Source of the DNA: Zonotrichia leucophrys gambelii | Taxonomy: Eukaryota > Chordata > Aves > Passeriformes > Passerellidae | Length of the DNA stretch: 64,000 bases | Assembly (NCBI RefSeq): GCF_028769735.1 | Contig: NC_088177.1 | Coordinates: forward strand, 18,044,599 to 18,108,598 | Reading direction: 5' to 3' | Shown: in pieces, positions 51,422 through 63,915 of the stretch | Layout: each line of letters opens with the position of its first letter | How positions within the stretch are numbered: position 1 is the first letter of the stretch | Program-made: the position numbers and the translations under genes | Notes under the pieces: model-generated | Told to the model about the DNA's origin: nothing | The model's database searches: none | Seen by the model: the letters and a program-made list of their open reading frames with translations, nothing else

Positions 51422-51706
51422 TTAAAGTTTATCTTTACTGCAAGTTGTCCTCAGGAATTCTTTTAGTTCATCAAAAGTAACTTTTCCAGGGCGTAAGTTG
51501 GAAGAGTTGGAAGCACAGTGTTTGTTTACCACATTGCCCCTGGGTTTGCCTCTGGCTTGTGCATCCTGGGGGAGAGGCAGTGGGTCTGGTGCTGGTTCCT
51601 CAAACATTGACATCTGTGTTGGCCTTCTGTAGTGAAACCATTTTCCTAGCAGCAGCATCAGGTAAGACCTCATCGTTTTCTTATGGTAATGGTTATCATT
51701 GATAAA
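51422..51706 (-). CDS. Candidate terminal coding exon of an unidentified minus-strand gene
   Basis: On the minus strand an acceptor 'cttacatttccttag' ends at 51707. It opens a frame of 94 codons to TAA at 51422-51424, followed by AATAAA 21 bp later. A stronger pyrimidine tract, 'ctctttttttcag', lies 15 bp farther upstream, but from there the same frame meets a stop, so the nearer acceptor is preferred. An internal ATG at 51673 would give 83 residues if the piece were a small intact gene. The peptide has a short hydrophobic part (MRSYLMLLLGKWF), an acidic/proline stretch (EEPAPDPLPLP), a basic middle and a C-terminus KVTFDELKEFLRTTCSKDKL that looks helical and is faintly EF-hand-like. I do not recognise it. 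Other exons would lie to the right; none was convincing by eye. Confidence 0.4.
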   Translation of the reverse strand, partial: FINDNHYHKKTMRSYLMLLLGKWFHYRRPTQMSMFEEPAPDPLPLPQDAQARGKPRGNVVNKHCASNSSNLRPGKVTFDELKEFLRTTCSKDKL

Positions 51707-52267
51707 CTAAGGAAATGTAAGCTGAAAAAAAGAGCCAGTGCTTTGTGTGTGTGTGTTTGTTTTGTGGTTTGTTTTTTTAATGGAACATTGCCTTAGCTCG
51801 TATACCATAGTATTGGCATTTTTCAATTTTTAGCTTTTTTCTTGCTGGCAAACAAGTACTCATACCACTAGCTCTCTAAGGTCACTGACATGTTCTGAGA
51901 TGCTGAAGGCACTTTTATAATAAATTCTGCTATACTCTTGCACAAGTAAGGGGCCCATACTGTGAATAGAAAGGTGGCCCACCTGGCATTTGGTTGCCCT
52001 ACCGCCAACCTTGGAGAAACACCCAACCACTCAGATGCACACAGACCTCTGGAAGCCCTAAAGGTAGACCAGGATTTACCCCCTGACTTGCATCCCTGAA
52101 CCCACCTATCCCCCAGGATCCAGGAACATTGTCCCTCAACCACTGAGAAAGGAGCCTGTTTTTCGTAGGGAATCTGTGAAAGCCAAGCTACACCACACCA
52201 GAAGCTATCATGCATGTGTTTTGGGATGCCCTGGCTGTGTCCCCTGGGCTTTAGGTAAGCTCTCCCT
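51707..52267. other. Possible intron and unassigned sequence
   Basis: If the exon at 51422-51706 is real this is its upstream intron. A GT-rich tract (51743-51775) lies next to the acceptor region. A minus-strand frame of 148 codons (51868-52314) runs into the CR1 fragment and is not credible as a gene. Confidence 0.35.
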
Positions 52268-52401
52268 GAATCACAGAACGTTCTGAGTTGGAAGAGACAC
52301 ACAAGGATCATCAAGGCCAGCTCTTAGGTGAATAGCTTCTATGGGATCAAACCCACAACATTGGCATTATTAGCACCAGGGTCTGACCAGTGGAGCTGAT
52401 G
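52268..52401 (-). mobile_element. CR1 LINE 3' fragment
   Basis: It begins 'gaatcacagaacgttctgag' and continues 'ttggaagagacacacaagga' and 'tcatcaaggccagctcttag'. It then has 'gggatcaaacccacaacatt' and 'ggcattattagcaccagggt', the well-known bird CR1 3' region. The inverted ATTCTGTG end lies on the left, so the element is on the minus strand. It is 5'-truncated and has no coding part. Confidence 0.88.
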
Positions 52402-53905
52402 TCCTGGGGACCGTGGCTCCAGTCCCTTCCTCCCCTTCCTGGGCAGAAGCAGAAAGCACATTTTCAGTGGTGGAGGGGAAGCACTTTATCACCTTCATTA
52501 AAAAAGTGAATCCTTCTTGGCTCCAAGGATGGTTTTTTATGTCTGGAGACTTTCTGTGTATTAAGGAACAGATGCTTGTACACTTTTTAGGCCACTGTCA
52601 GATTAAACCATGCATGAGGCAAGCCAGGGTTTCTTGTGCCTGTCATCCAGGAGCTTCCTGGGCTAAGTTTGGAAATTACAAAGCTGTACCACATTGGTCC
52701 GTGCCCCACCCAAATGAGGGCTAAGGCACCTTGTAAGGCCCTGCGCTCCTGCCTTAAGCTGAAAGGGATGACCTGTCTGGTGAGAGTTTTGGGAAGGGAT
52801 TTAATTTCCAAAAAGTGAGTGTGTTGTAATATGTTTGCATTATTCACTGTTAGTTCTTGATGACTGCCATTAGGATTAGAAACAATTTGGAAATTCTGGA
52901 GTTAAAAGTATGTAAGTTGCATGAAGATAATACTTAATAAACACAAATACATGGTAGGGAGGTTTTTTTCCATCCTTTTAATATGACTTTTAGACTTACC
53001 AGCTTTTATCTTATTTTATGAGGCCATGTGAAATAAATTAAATGTAACACAAGATGCTGTTAAAAAAGATTTTATGACATTGAGAACTGGTTCTATATTA
53101 GGACCAGATCCTACAAAGGCTTATTGATGTGAGCGGTTTTGCTCCCATAGATAAGCTGTGGAGTCAGCTATGGCTAACCATTTAAATGATCAGAATCAGG
53201 CCCTCATTTTGGATGCACTTCTCATTGTTAAATCAATGTGAAAGTGAAATCTGTCTCCTCTCAAAAGGAAATTGCCAAGACTTTCTACGCTAAGATTTGG
53301 GATCTGTAGAAAATGAAGCCTTTTTATTTTTTCTTCCCTCCAATAATCTGTTCAGTGAACAAGCTGTGAAAAATAGTTCTATATTTTTTCCATGTGATGC
53401 AGCAGACGGTAAATTTCCATTTAAAAGAATGATCAGAGTAGCTGCTGGCACTGAACTCTGTTGTCTTAGTCAAATCTACTTACAAAGAGTTTACAGCAAT
53501 ACAATAGCTTATTATTTCACTCAACCAGAAATCAGATGAAAAAGGCAAAGGGGAAGCCTGAAGTAGGTTCATGGTCAGAATTCTTTTCTTCTTTAACATC
53601 TTGGGGTGTTTTTAATGCAGGAGTTGAGATCAGTAGTTTTATGTATAAGGAGGAGACTACTTCTTTTCACCTCTACTTTTGTATGCTGTGAAATAATCAG
53701 ACTATACACTTCTATAGTGCCTTTCTTCTGCGGATCTGAAAGCACTTTACAAACATTAATTAAAGTCTCACAACACCCATGTGGAGGTAAAGGAGCATTG
53801 TTTGTGTATCTAATGCAAAGGCTTAACCTGATTCTTTAAGTACTCTACCAGGAAAATAATGGAATAGCCAACGCAAATTAATCTAACTGAATTGCTGGGA
53901 GCATT
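52402..53905. other. Intergenic or intronic sequence, no supported exon
   Basis: Unique-looking, AT-rich from 52.85 kb. Frames of 60-103 codons overlap on both strands without splice support. No further repeat is recognised. Confidence 0.45.
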
Positions 53906-53975
53906 TATATGTGTGTGTGCACGTGTATCTGTGCATATATGTGTGTGTGTGTGTCTGTGTGCATGTGTGCCTGCA
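53906..53975 (+). repeat. Imperfect TG microsatellite
   Basis: Alternating TG/TA/TGCA runs include a pure (TG) stretch at about 53940-53954, interrupted by 'cacgtgtatc' and 'catatat'. It is a simple-sequence repeat; the frames through it encode Cys/Val alternation and are artefacts. Confidence 0.9.
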
Positions 53976-56199
53976 TCTCTGTGCTGCTGGAAGCCTCAGA
54001 CTGCACCTCCTCTGCCCTGCACGTCCTGCCTCTTGTTGTCTCAGGGGATTGGATGTATGCTGCTGCTTCTCTCTGCATGAAGCCTCGGGTCCATCAACAA
54101 ATGTGTATTTTCTGAGAAATCTGGGGAAAGCTTGCATTGCCATTGATTATCCTAAGATTAGTTTAAAAATTATAAAAAGCAGAAAATGTATTGTTCTTGA
54201 TCACCAAATTTGTGAATGAAAATAACAGGTGGGCAGTGAGGACCCAGAAGGGGGTTTTGCCACCTAAGCTGGACCCCTGTGGTGGAGGCTCCAGCATCTC
54301 TCCTCTTTCACTGCCCCTTGTTCTCAAGCCTGGTGGCCTTGTCCTTGCTGCTGTTACCTTCAGAGTCTCCCATCCCAGGGAGTTTTGGGTGCAGCACTGC
54401 AGAGAGAGAGCTGCAGGGTGGGCTTGGCTCCTGCTGGGGCTGCCAAGTCCCCTCCACATCTGGAGGCAGGAGAGGGGCCCTAGTCCCCCATGCTGTTACA
54501 ATCTAAAAATGCTTTTGGGTCACCAGCATTAGATCCTTTTCTTAATCGTCATCATGTCTTCTTTCTGCTAATTTTACTTTCACTGTCTGATGAAGGCTCT
54601 AAGATCTTCAGTGCAAAGAGAGCATCTTTTATCTCTGTGTCATGCAAACTTAGGGTGGTACGTAAATATTTAATAATAATATTAGTGATGAAGAGTAGAG
54701 TCCTGGAGGAACATGTCTCCTTCCTTGCAGATGCAGAAGATATTATGGTAATTTGGGTACTGTTTCATTTCCCTGGAGAGAATTTCTCTGCTCACTCATT
54801 TTCCAGTTGCCTCTGTCATCATCTTGGGTAAGGCTGTTGGGGCACACTGCTCTTGACTGGGAATGACTTAATTAGAATTGGGCAAATAACAGCTTTTTCA
54901 CCTGAGACTTTGAAAGAAATTCTTCTAAAATACAAGTTCCCTTTTTTCATGTTAGAAAAATGGAAACCTGAGGGAGAAAATTGCCCTGAGGTGCGCAGAA
55001 AGGAGATGTGTGAGCTCTTGTGCTGCTGGAGGTGGCTGATCTGTGCTCCCTGACAGCAGTAGAGGGGCTTCAAGGTGCTCAAGCTGGGGCAGCATCAGAG
55101 GAAATGGGCTGCAGGGAGCTCCAAACTGTCCCCAGCACTCTGCTCATCAACCTTTCTTACTTCTTTTCAGTAGCTGAAATAAGTTTTTAGATAGTTTGGC
55201 TATATAACTAGTTTTACTTTATAGGAGGGTTTATACTGTACCTTACTTAAATCTTAAATTTTCTAATGATTGTAGCCAATAGAAATTAATTTAAAATAAT
55301 TAAGACAAATATACACATTAAATTGCCAAGCACTACATTTTTCTCATTAATTTATGACTTAATAGACTTCAGTGTATATGTTCAGCCTTTACTAACTGCA
55401 CAGTTGATAATTCTTTACGACTTTGAGGAGTTCAACATTTTCTGTCTTTACTGGCTACATCCTCTTAGCATAATCGTAGTCTTAATTTTGTTTAACTTAT
55501 GCTAAAGCAAAATATGAATCTAAACCACAGGAGGCAAATAAAACACGTCATTGTACAGTTCACTACATTTTATAAAACCATTTTACAACATGAACCATCC
55601 ATCCATTCTGTTCAATGGAGTAAATGGGATCTAACCAGGCTTTAAGGACTGCGCTCATCTTTAAACTGATTAGTTTCTCTCCTTATTACAAAACACAGGC
55701 ATCTATACCAGGTCTAATGTCTAATTTTATATACAATTAAATGGGTAAGCCCTGTTGCCTCCAGCATAATCATTTAATCATTGCTATTTACCTTGGGGCT
55801 TTTTGGGTAGGATCAGAGACTCATTTGTCCTGTTGCTGTGTGGTGTGGGGCAAGGGTGGAGACCCTTCTGGTCCTGGCTGCGCATGTGGAATGGGATGGA
55901 GGTGTACAGAAGGGCCAAGCTCACGGCCTGGAGTCAGTGGGAGATCAGGGAAGACTGAGCCTCGTCAAAGGCTGTGTGGATGGGGCAGCAGAGCAGGGTT
56001 GGGGTGCCCATGGGGCAGCTCTGGAGATGGGTCTGGTGGGGATGAGCACTTTAGGGAGTGCTGTGAGGGTGCAGCACTACAGTCACAGGCACCAGCATTC
56101 TCCTGCCCAGGGCACCTTCATGGTGATGCATCTTTCCTGCTCTGCACCAGGAGCAGGGAAAGGAAATGGTGCCTCAACCAAAGGTTAATGCTTTAAAAC
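53976..56199. other. Intergenic or intronic sequence, no supported exon
   Basis: GC-moderate at 54.2-54.5 and 55.8-56.2 kb, AT-rich at 55.15-55.75 kb. Frames of 113-151 codons in the GC parts lack splice sites, domains and codon bias. No transposon is recognised. Confidence 0.45.
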
Positions 56200-56395
56200 C
56201 CCCCAGGGCAGGGAGGAGGCAGCCGGGGCTGGCAGCAGCTCAGCAGCCGGGGCTGAGCCCATTTGCTCATAGCAGCGCCTGGTTAAACCCGCAGCCTGCA
56301 CATGGCTTTAACCAAGTGCGGAGCAGCGACGCGAGCGAGGGGCTGCCTTTAGCATGAGGGCTCTGCTCGGCCCCGCGATTAGGGGAGGAAGGCTG
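56200..56395. promoter_or_regulatory. Small CpG-enriched patch
   Basis: A CpG cluster (about 56320-56385) follows two copies of 'agccggggctg' (about 56221 and 56245). An 8-bp inverted repeat, TGGTTAAA (56280-56287) with TTTAACCA (56307-56314), brackets the step into the CpG cluster. It is weaker than the islands at 38.7 and 42.6 kb and may be a small regulatory element. Confidence 0.4.
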
Positions 56396-58294
56396 AGATT
56401 TGCCCTGGCAAACAGGCTTCCTTCTCTATTGCTTACTCTTTCTTTTTTCCCCCCCTTCTTTTTTCTTTTTTTAAAATCGTGTTTAACACTTGTACAATTT
56501 GGTGAAATTACAAGCGAGGACAGAGGGAGAAGCCAGTCTGTTTAAAAAATAAAAAGAGGACATGATTACTTTGCTGAAGCTGTACTTTCTATTTTCTCTT
56601 CCAAAAGAGACAAAGGGAATAAATACTTAAAACCCAGTGGTGACGACAGTGAAGCAATCATGCAGTCGCTGGATACCTTTGTCTCAGGGGGGCATGTAGT
56701 AATTTTTACATGTCTGCCACTGGGTGTCAAACCTTTCTTTTCTTCCCCTTTCCATTTTGGATGGCCAAACTGATTATCTAAAATAGAAAATTAGCACACA
56801 ATGGCTTTACTCTGTGATACCCCTTATGCAACTAATGGGCAAAGCTTGTTAATTGGTTGTAAATGCCAGCAGGTTGCCAAGATAATACTTCAGAAATAAG
56901 CGGGTATTCTGATAATTACAGCAATCTTCATCTATAAAAGCTTAAGTAGATGAAGTACTGGCTGGCTTAAAACCAAGATTTATCCCGCTGCACTCGCATT
57001 AAAAGAAAAAATAAGATGAAAACAATAATGTAGCAAAACAATTATATAGCAGGAAGCGTTGTAGGTTTTAGAGATTGTGAAAACTCAGAAAGTAAAACAG
57101 TGCTGTAATAACCAGTTATGGAAAAATAGGCCATTTACATTTGTGTATAATTAAATAGTAGGCTATGCAATTTCACTTTTTAAAGTAAACTGCCTTTTCC
57201 TTTTTTTATAGGGCAACGTAGCCATAATTGCTGCATTAAAGCTTTAATGAAAGAAAAAAGCAGCAGATCAAGATGACATGTAACATCCACATTTGTACTG
57301 TGGTGTTCTGCTTGTTTAGTAATGGGAAGCTACTGAGGAGATTAAAATTGCAGAATTCTTCTTATTTTTTTTCTCTGAAAATTGCTATAGGAAGATCATT
57401 CAAAGTCTAAAATACATACAATTTATTTTTCTACCTTCAATCCACAAGGATTTAATGGCTTCCCTAAATCTGAGAGTGTCTGAAGAAATACTTTCTTGCA
57501 AAAAGGGAGATATTATTTCAGCTCATCAAAATTATCAAAAGTAAGCAGCTCAAACTTGAAGCGTAGAGGTCTCACCTCATGTTTTAGACTATTACTTCAA
57601 ATGCTGAACACTATTTTTTAACTCAGGGCTGCTTTTCAGCTTTCCTGTCAGAATGATCAACAGGTTGATATATAGTCTTGTTATTTGTCATTTTGAGATT
57701 TTTTTTTTACATGTTACAAACAAATTGCAAAGGGCGGTAAAGCCAGACTCAGCTGTGTTAAAGCTCTGGACTATGGGTACGAGTTTTCAAACCAAAGTTT
57801 TGTCAATGATAATGTAAAAATAAGAGTTCATATTGGGGCAGGAGAAAGCCTCTTTTTTTTTTTTTTTTTTCTTAATGACCTTGCGTGCATCTCATAGACT
57901 GCTTTTCATCGTTGATGCCTCCTACAACTGAGGTCACGTTTTGTCAAATTTTGGCACATTTTGTCAAGAGCACCTCAGAGACAGAGGAGTGCAGGGCAGT
58001 CCTGAAGGGCTGCTTTGCTTGGGCTTTGGGGGAAAGGCAATGCCAGACTGGGAGGCCCTTCCTGCTGGGTGTTCAGGGGTCTGTGTTGTTGGCTTGCAGG
58101 TAACAGGGGTCTGCCCCTGGGTAGTGCTGGTCTGCTGGAGCACTGGCCCTTCCCCTCCATGCAGAGGCACAGGGGCTGCAGAGAGCCCTTTCCTGGTGGC
58201 TGAATGCATGTGCCTGGCATGATCCTGGGTGCAGGGCACTGGCACAAGAGCAGACCACACTAGATTGTTCCAGATATAGAAAACAGGATGTGAC
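56396..58294. other. AT-rich block resembling conserved non-coding sequence
   Basis: From about 56440 to 57600 the sequence is long, AT-rich and free of recognisable repeats, with words such as 'gataattacag', 'gcattaaagctttaatg' and 'ttaattggttg'. It has the look of deeply conserved enhancer DNA, but I cannot test that. An 18-base T-run lies at 57853-57870. Frames at 57.9-58.4 kb are unsupported. Confidence 0.35.
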
Positions 58295-58308
58295 ATGCCC
58301 TCTGGTGG
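58295..58308 (-). promoter_or_regulatory. CTCF-type binding motif (minus strand)
   Basis: Read on the minus strand the bases are CCACCAGAGGGCAT, matching CCRSYAGRKGGC at every core position with the preferred CCACCAG start. Orientation is minus, convergent with the plus-strand pair at 42659 and 42781, about 15.6 kb to the left. Confidence 0.65.
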
Positions 58309-61300
58309 GGTCAGCCTGGTGGGACACTGGTGGAAGTGCTGGAAATAAGGCACACCATGCCATGGAAAGTTAGATTTGCATGTGTGCACTTTCTCATGGT
58401 AGTTGGCTTATCAAATATTTGATGGAGATGCCTTCCCTGTGTTTGGCCATGCAATATCAACTTGAAATTTTTCTCACCCATAATCTATAAAAAAATAAAA
58501 AGATCCCAGTGGACCACTAGGGATAGCCTGCTATGCTGACAAACCCCTTGAATTCTGGCAAATAAAGAGGTGCACCTTGTCACCTAAACCCTCTGGGCAA
58601 GCAAGATCTGAGAGCACAGGGGCTGCCAGGGGAATGGGGTGTGAGGCCAGCCCTGCTGCCTGCCAGCCCCAGGCCCTGCTCACATAATGGACTTTCCTAG
58701 TTAGTACATAATATATGGGACTTGTCCGAAGTGTGGCTGCAGGAACCAGCAGAGGAAAAAATAACTTGATGAGATCCTTTAATGGATCTCTCTCCCTTGT
58801 CTTCTAGGAACAAAATAAATAGGAGACTTTTTCAACCAGCGTATATATCCATTTATGCTTTAAAAATTCATGAGCATAGGTTTTATATGATAGTGTAGTT
58901 ACTATGGTAATTGTTTATTAATCTGGAGGAGCTTGGTAATTACCACAGTACAGTTTATATAACTCAAACTCAGAGTTAAAGTACGGTTATGATTTCTTTA
59001 CACATCCATCTTTTAGACACTTTTTTCAACTTTTTTTTTTATTTTTATTTAACAGAATATGCATTTTCCCCTCTCAGTTCTACTTTTATCCAAGTGCATT
59101 TCTGGAAGTGTAGAGAGAGTGCAAAAATGACAGAGAAAAGCTTGCTCGGAGTTGGCAGGCCAGGACAGTCAGGAAAAAATGTGCAGAGTTAAGTTGCAGG
59201 TGGATGTTTTTTTAATTAAAAAAATGATGTCTTTCTGTTTTCCCTGGAGGATGGCTCATTTGTGGGAGGGCAGCAAGGGGCAGAGGAAAGAAGGTGGCCA
59301 AGGGGGGATGTTGCAGGACCCCATTGTGTCAAGCCTGGGACCATCCCCTCTGCTGAGCATGAGGCTGAGGGATGTGGGACTGTGTGAGGATGTGTGTGCA
59401 TTGTCCTGTAGCTCTGCTGTTTGTGTGTGGAAGAGGCACACAAAAAGAAAATCACATGTACTGGACTAAGAATGAATGGCTAGATGACTTTGGCATTTGG
59501 GGGACTTTTTGGTGTTGTGTGTGATTTTGCTAATGGAGAATGCAAGAGTGGTGAGGCACCTGCCAGGTGTACCATGGCCCTTCAGAAATTCCTGCTGCCA
59601 GCTCTCTTCAGCCCCGACAGTCTCCCAGGGACATGTACTTGCCTTTCCTGGAGAAATTTCATGTAAAAATCAAGTTTATTCATTCAAAAAGAATTTTTTT
59701 TAGAGAAGCACCACTAACCCTATCACTGTAGTGATGCTCTCCAGAAACCCAAGAAATAGAAAACCATGGGAGTGTTTTTCAGTAAATTTTTTCCATTTAT
59801 CTAAAAGCTCCTTTCTCCTAGAGAGTGAAAAATTGTGCCCACTGTGAATTTTGTTTCTGTGGTGATTCTAGTTGTGAGACAATAAATGGCCACCAGTTCA
59901 TTCTGCGATGACCCCTAAGCCAGGAGCAGCCCTGCTGGCGGGTGGGGTGACCCCTCCTGGCCTGTCCCCGCTCTCTCCCGCCTGCTGGCGGGCTGGAGAA
60001 ACTCCCTGGTCGGCCTGGCTTCATTGCCGAGAGATTCACATTATTTATATGGAAAAAGTGCAGGATGCCATCTCCTCGCTCGCTCTGCCTGCATAAATTG
60101 CGCGTGTTTATTATTCATCGTAACACAGCACATTCTCTGTTTCTGTGTCACTTGTCACTAATCACTTATGCATCTGATGTGCGGATCCAGAGCAGGTTCT
60201 TAAGCATTCTTGGCTTCAAAACATAAGATATGCATGGGTAAGAGTTTATCCCACCCCCAAAATAACAACTTTGATACATTTTCAAAAGGGAAAGTGCATA
60301 TGTTACAGTACTCAGGAGCAGCAATAACCAAACTAGCTGAGAAGTGACATGGACTTGGGTTATTTTCTTGTTGCTTTCTTTTTTATTTTTTTTCTTTTGG
60401 GTTTTTTTTTTTTTTTGGTTTCTCTTTAGTATTTCATGAAAGTGTGTAAAAATCTTAACATTTGAATGCCACACGCTTCGTTCTGTCTGCGAGATAAAGG
60501 ACATTTCTCTAAAAGAAACATACGCTCCTTGTTCCTTGTTTTGATTCCCCGTACAGCTTGTCACAATGCATTTACATTTTGCCCATACATTTGGATTTGC
60601 AACCCGAGCTGTGCTTTTGAGGAAGGGATGCAAACTCTTTTCTTTGACTTTTGGGCGTCAGCTGGGCCCTGACTGTAGCGGGGCAGGCGCGGAGGGCGCA
60701 GGCTGCACTCACCCCTTGCAGCTTCCAGTGCGACCCACAGCGCCAGGCCACAGCGGCTCCCTTGTGGGGGGCTGCCGCCTGCACTGGCCACCAGCTCTTT
60801 GGGGAAGGGCTCTTTCCTGGAGCTTTTCTCTCTCCTCTGTTGCACCTCACTCCCTTCCCAGCCTGCCTCCCAACCCACAGAAGCCAACCCCAACCTTCAG
60901 TGGACGGCGGCACTGTGTCTACCCCACCTTTTCCCTGCGTATTCCTTCGTCCTCCCTCATACTCTGGGAAATGCCAGAAATTTCCCTTTCCTTGTCTGGA
61001 TCTGCTCTAGGGAGCACCGTGGAAATGCTGGCAACGCTGAGAACCCTGTGTTTAAGACAATGGCATGTTTTTCCTCTTCACATGGTGCTGGATGAGCGGC
61101 ACTAAGGGTGTGAGGCTGGGGATGGAGAGAGACCCCAAACAGCCTCTGCAGGGATAACACTGGTCCAGAGTCTTCTGGAGTTTGGGTTACACTGTGAATA
61201 ATGGTCGTTCAGCTGGGCAAAAACCATCTCTCACGTTGAGAATATGGAAACCATTCTTGATTTTCTGATACTTGACCTGATTGCTGTGTAACTCTGCAAA

Positions 61301-61502
61301 CCTGGTGAGCACAGTCAGTGCAGGGTCCACCCAGAGGTCTCCTCACAAGCTCCTGCATCAGACCCCTGAAAGAGGTGATTGCTAAGCCGTATCTCCACTG
61401 CCCTGTGGCTCACCTGCACCCTGCCTGGCCTTGTGGGAGGGCAATGTGCAGAGCAGCTGCCAGAACAATAGCCTAGGATGACCTATATTTAATTAAATTT
61501 CC
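58309..61502. other. Intergenic or intronic sequence, no supported gene
   Basis: 58.69-59.06 and 60.05-60.18 kb are AT-rich and repeat-free with the appearance of conserved non-coding DNA. A T-rich low-complexity tract lies at about 60372-60426. A GC-rich patch at 60.65-61.0 kb carries frames of 110-179 codons on both strands, without splice or domain evidence. Confidence 0.4.
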
Positions 61503-61562
61503 TTGAATCCTGGAATGGTTTGTATTGGAGGGGACCTTAAAGATCATCTAGTTCCAACCTCC
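61503..61562 (-). mobile_element. CR1 LINE 3' fragment (short)
   Basis: The words 'tggaatggtttgtattggag', 'gggaccttaaagatcatcta' and 'gttccaacctccc' are the standard bird CR1 3' end seen on the minus strand. About 60 bp remain; the match fades after 61562. Confidence 0.85.
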
Positions 61563-63755
61563 CTTTCTTTTGTTTTTGCACCAAGCATTTGCAGAGCAAA
61601 AAGTATGTACTGCAGAAATCCTGAAAAAGTCACAAATCTGGTCAAATTGTCTGACGTGAATGTTTCCTCCTTCAGGGCTGCTGAAATGAAGCCTGCTTAC
61701 TGACCTCTGCAGCTGGAAGCACAGGGGTTTCATGCAAGGAGAGAGAGAATTTGAATTGTTCCCCATTAGCTGATATCTGATAGGAACAACCTTACTAACA
61801 ACTTCCAATTGCAAGCCCTCCTTGACTGTGTAGTGAAGTCAGCCCTATTATAACACCAGAGAGGCAGCTTGAAATTAGGATACAGAAAACTGATGCCAAA
61901 AATATGTCAGCTTGGAAGGTCATTAAGAATTATCCATTTGTGCATGTTCACATGTCAACAGTACCTTAAGTGATTACCTTAGAGGAATGGATTTGTCTAA
62001 TGAACATATGAATTAACAATATAAAATTATAATTGATAAATCAAATAAGAATTTACAATTTGCCAATGAATCTAACTGGAATGGAGTTTCACTGGATGTG
62101 AATGTGAGATGAGATGTTGGTGTTCATTGCTAAAAATTACTCTCAGCGGTATTTTTCCACTTTATGACACCACAGTTGTAGGTGACTGATCTAAAAACCA
62201 GCTTGCCTGTACCTCAGGCAGGGACATGTTGTTCCAAAGATCTTGGCTCATCATTTCCAGTAGTTATTTTTTAAACCTCTCCACCTACACCTTTATTGAT
62301 CTCTTGGGCGTTTTTAAGCTCAGCTAAGAAATTAGCCTAGACTGGTATTGGCAGACAAATGATGGGGTTTTAATGTAATAGTTGGTAGAATCCTGGTTAA
62401 GTATTTTTACATTTAGGCACTCAGATAAAAGCAGCTGCTATTTAACTCTGCTTTTCTCTGCATGGACATAGTTCAGGTGGGACTTTTGATTTTTGTTTCT
62501 GAAAGATAGATTATATTAATATTTTCCTGAGTTGTGAATTATACTCCTTCACAAAGGCTTTTTAAAGTCTAGAAGAGCAAGGTATTTAGGTTTAAAAACT
62601 ATCTGCTACAGCTGGGCATTTTTTTCTTTTCCTTCTAAAGCCCTACCCTTGCAGTGGTTAAGATCAGTGCAATCCACACATTGTTTTTCAAAATAAGCCC
62701 TTATTTGCAGATACACTTCATTTGACATTTACAATAAACTCTTCATGATTCCTTACTGCATCTTTACCTTTTTGGCTTATGCCTTTTTGGGTTTGGGGCA
62801 TTCCTTGTGAGCACCAGGTACAAAATGCTGTTAAAATTGCTGCTACTCTAGCTCCTGTCAAACTGCATGTGAATGACCCAGATAATAAGAAAGTACTAAA
62901 GGAGTTGTTATATTTCATTACTCTGTGTCATTAATGTCTTCTTATGTGCTAATGAACCAAAGTTAAGTCATAAATGTCTTTGAAATGTAGGATTATTGAG
63001 GGTTTTTTTGACATGATATAAAGGGGTAACTTCAGCCTTTTGGGTTAGCAGTGCCCTGAGTACCACTTCTTTTGGAAACTCAAAATTGTCATAGTAAAAT
63101 CTACTGTTTAGTTGAAGTGGAAATTTCAAAGAATGCCTAATTTCAATTTTGCTACTAAAATGGTTTGGGTAATCACGAAATGGGTAATATCAGTTACTAA
63201 AACCCTGCACATCATTTGACATTTCATTTGGCAGAAATGCTGTTGATTTGGAGCTCTCCAGTTCATTCCTGGCTGTGGAGAGCTCCATGAGAGCATCCAA
63301 GGCACACACACACGGTGAGCAGCATCTTTATTTGTTGGTAACATTACAGGATGCCCCAGGAGGCTCCAGAGTCTTGGGCCCCCCTTCTGTTTTCTTTTTC
63401 TATACCTAGCAGCTGTTGATTCAATTTTTTTTGCACCTTTTTTTTTTTTTGTCCCAGACCGGTGGCACTTTCTGTGTAATTTATGGCATGTAATTCCTAG
63501 CAAGAAAATGCCCTAAATGTAAAAATCATAGTAAGAACATGAAGGTAAAAACATTTGCTTGCTGCTGTAACTGGAAAACAGTGCACTAAGAATCAGTGTA
63601 CACTTAAATGATATCTTTGTGCCTATGGACCTTGTAGGAAACACAGCAGCCAAGCTGCATTGTTCAGCAGGCATCCCAAAGTGTAGGATTCCCGAGGGGA
63701 GGGAAGGGGAGAAGTGCCCCATCAGAGGCAGTGCCCTGTCCCTGGAGAGGGCAAG
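61563..63755. other. Intergenic or intronic sequence, no supported gene
   Basis: AT-rich unique-looking sequence with no exon supported. Small T-runs are present at about 63423-63453. A short CACACA tract lies near 63304. Confidence 0.45.
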
Positions 63756-63915
63756 GTTTGGAGAGCACCGTGGGAGCTCGGCAAGCCGGGAGCGTCCCTG
63801 TGCCTCGCTGCGCGCTGGAGCAGCGCGGCTGCCTCGCACGGGAAGGGAGCGGGAGGCGGCTGTAGGGGCTGGCGGCAGCCCTGCACTGCACAACGTCCCG
63901 GGAAGCTGCGCAGAA
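63756..63915. promoter_or_regulatory. Small CpG-rich patch near the right edge
   Basis: CpG-dense words (gctgcgcgctgg, agcgcggctgcc, gggagcgggaggcggc) occur over about 160 bp inside AT-rich DNA, with an imperfect inverted GCGC-rich core. It could be a minor CpG promoter or a regulatory element. No CTCF core is visible in it. Confidence 0.4.
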
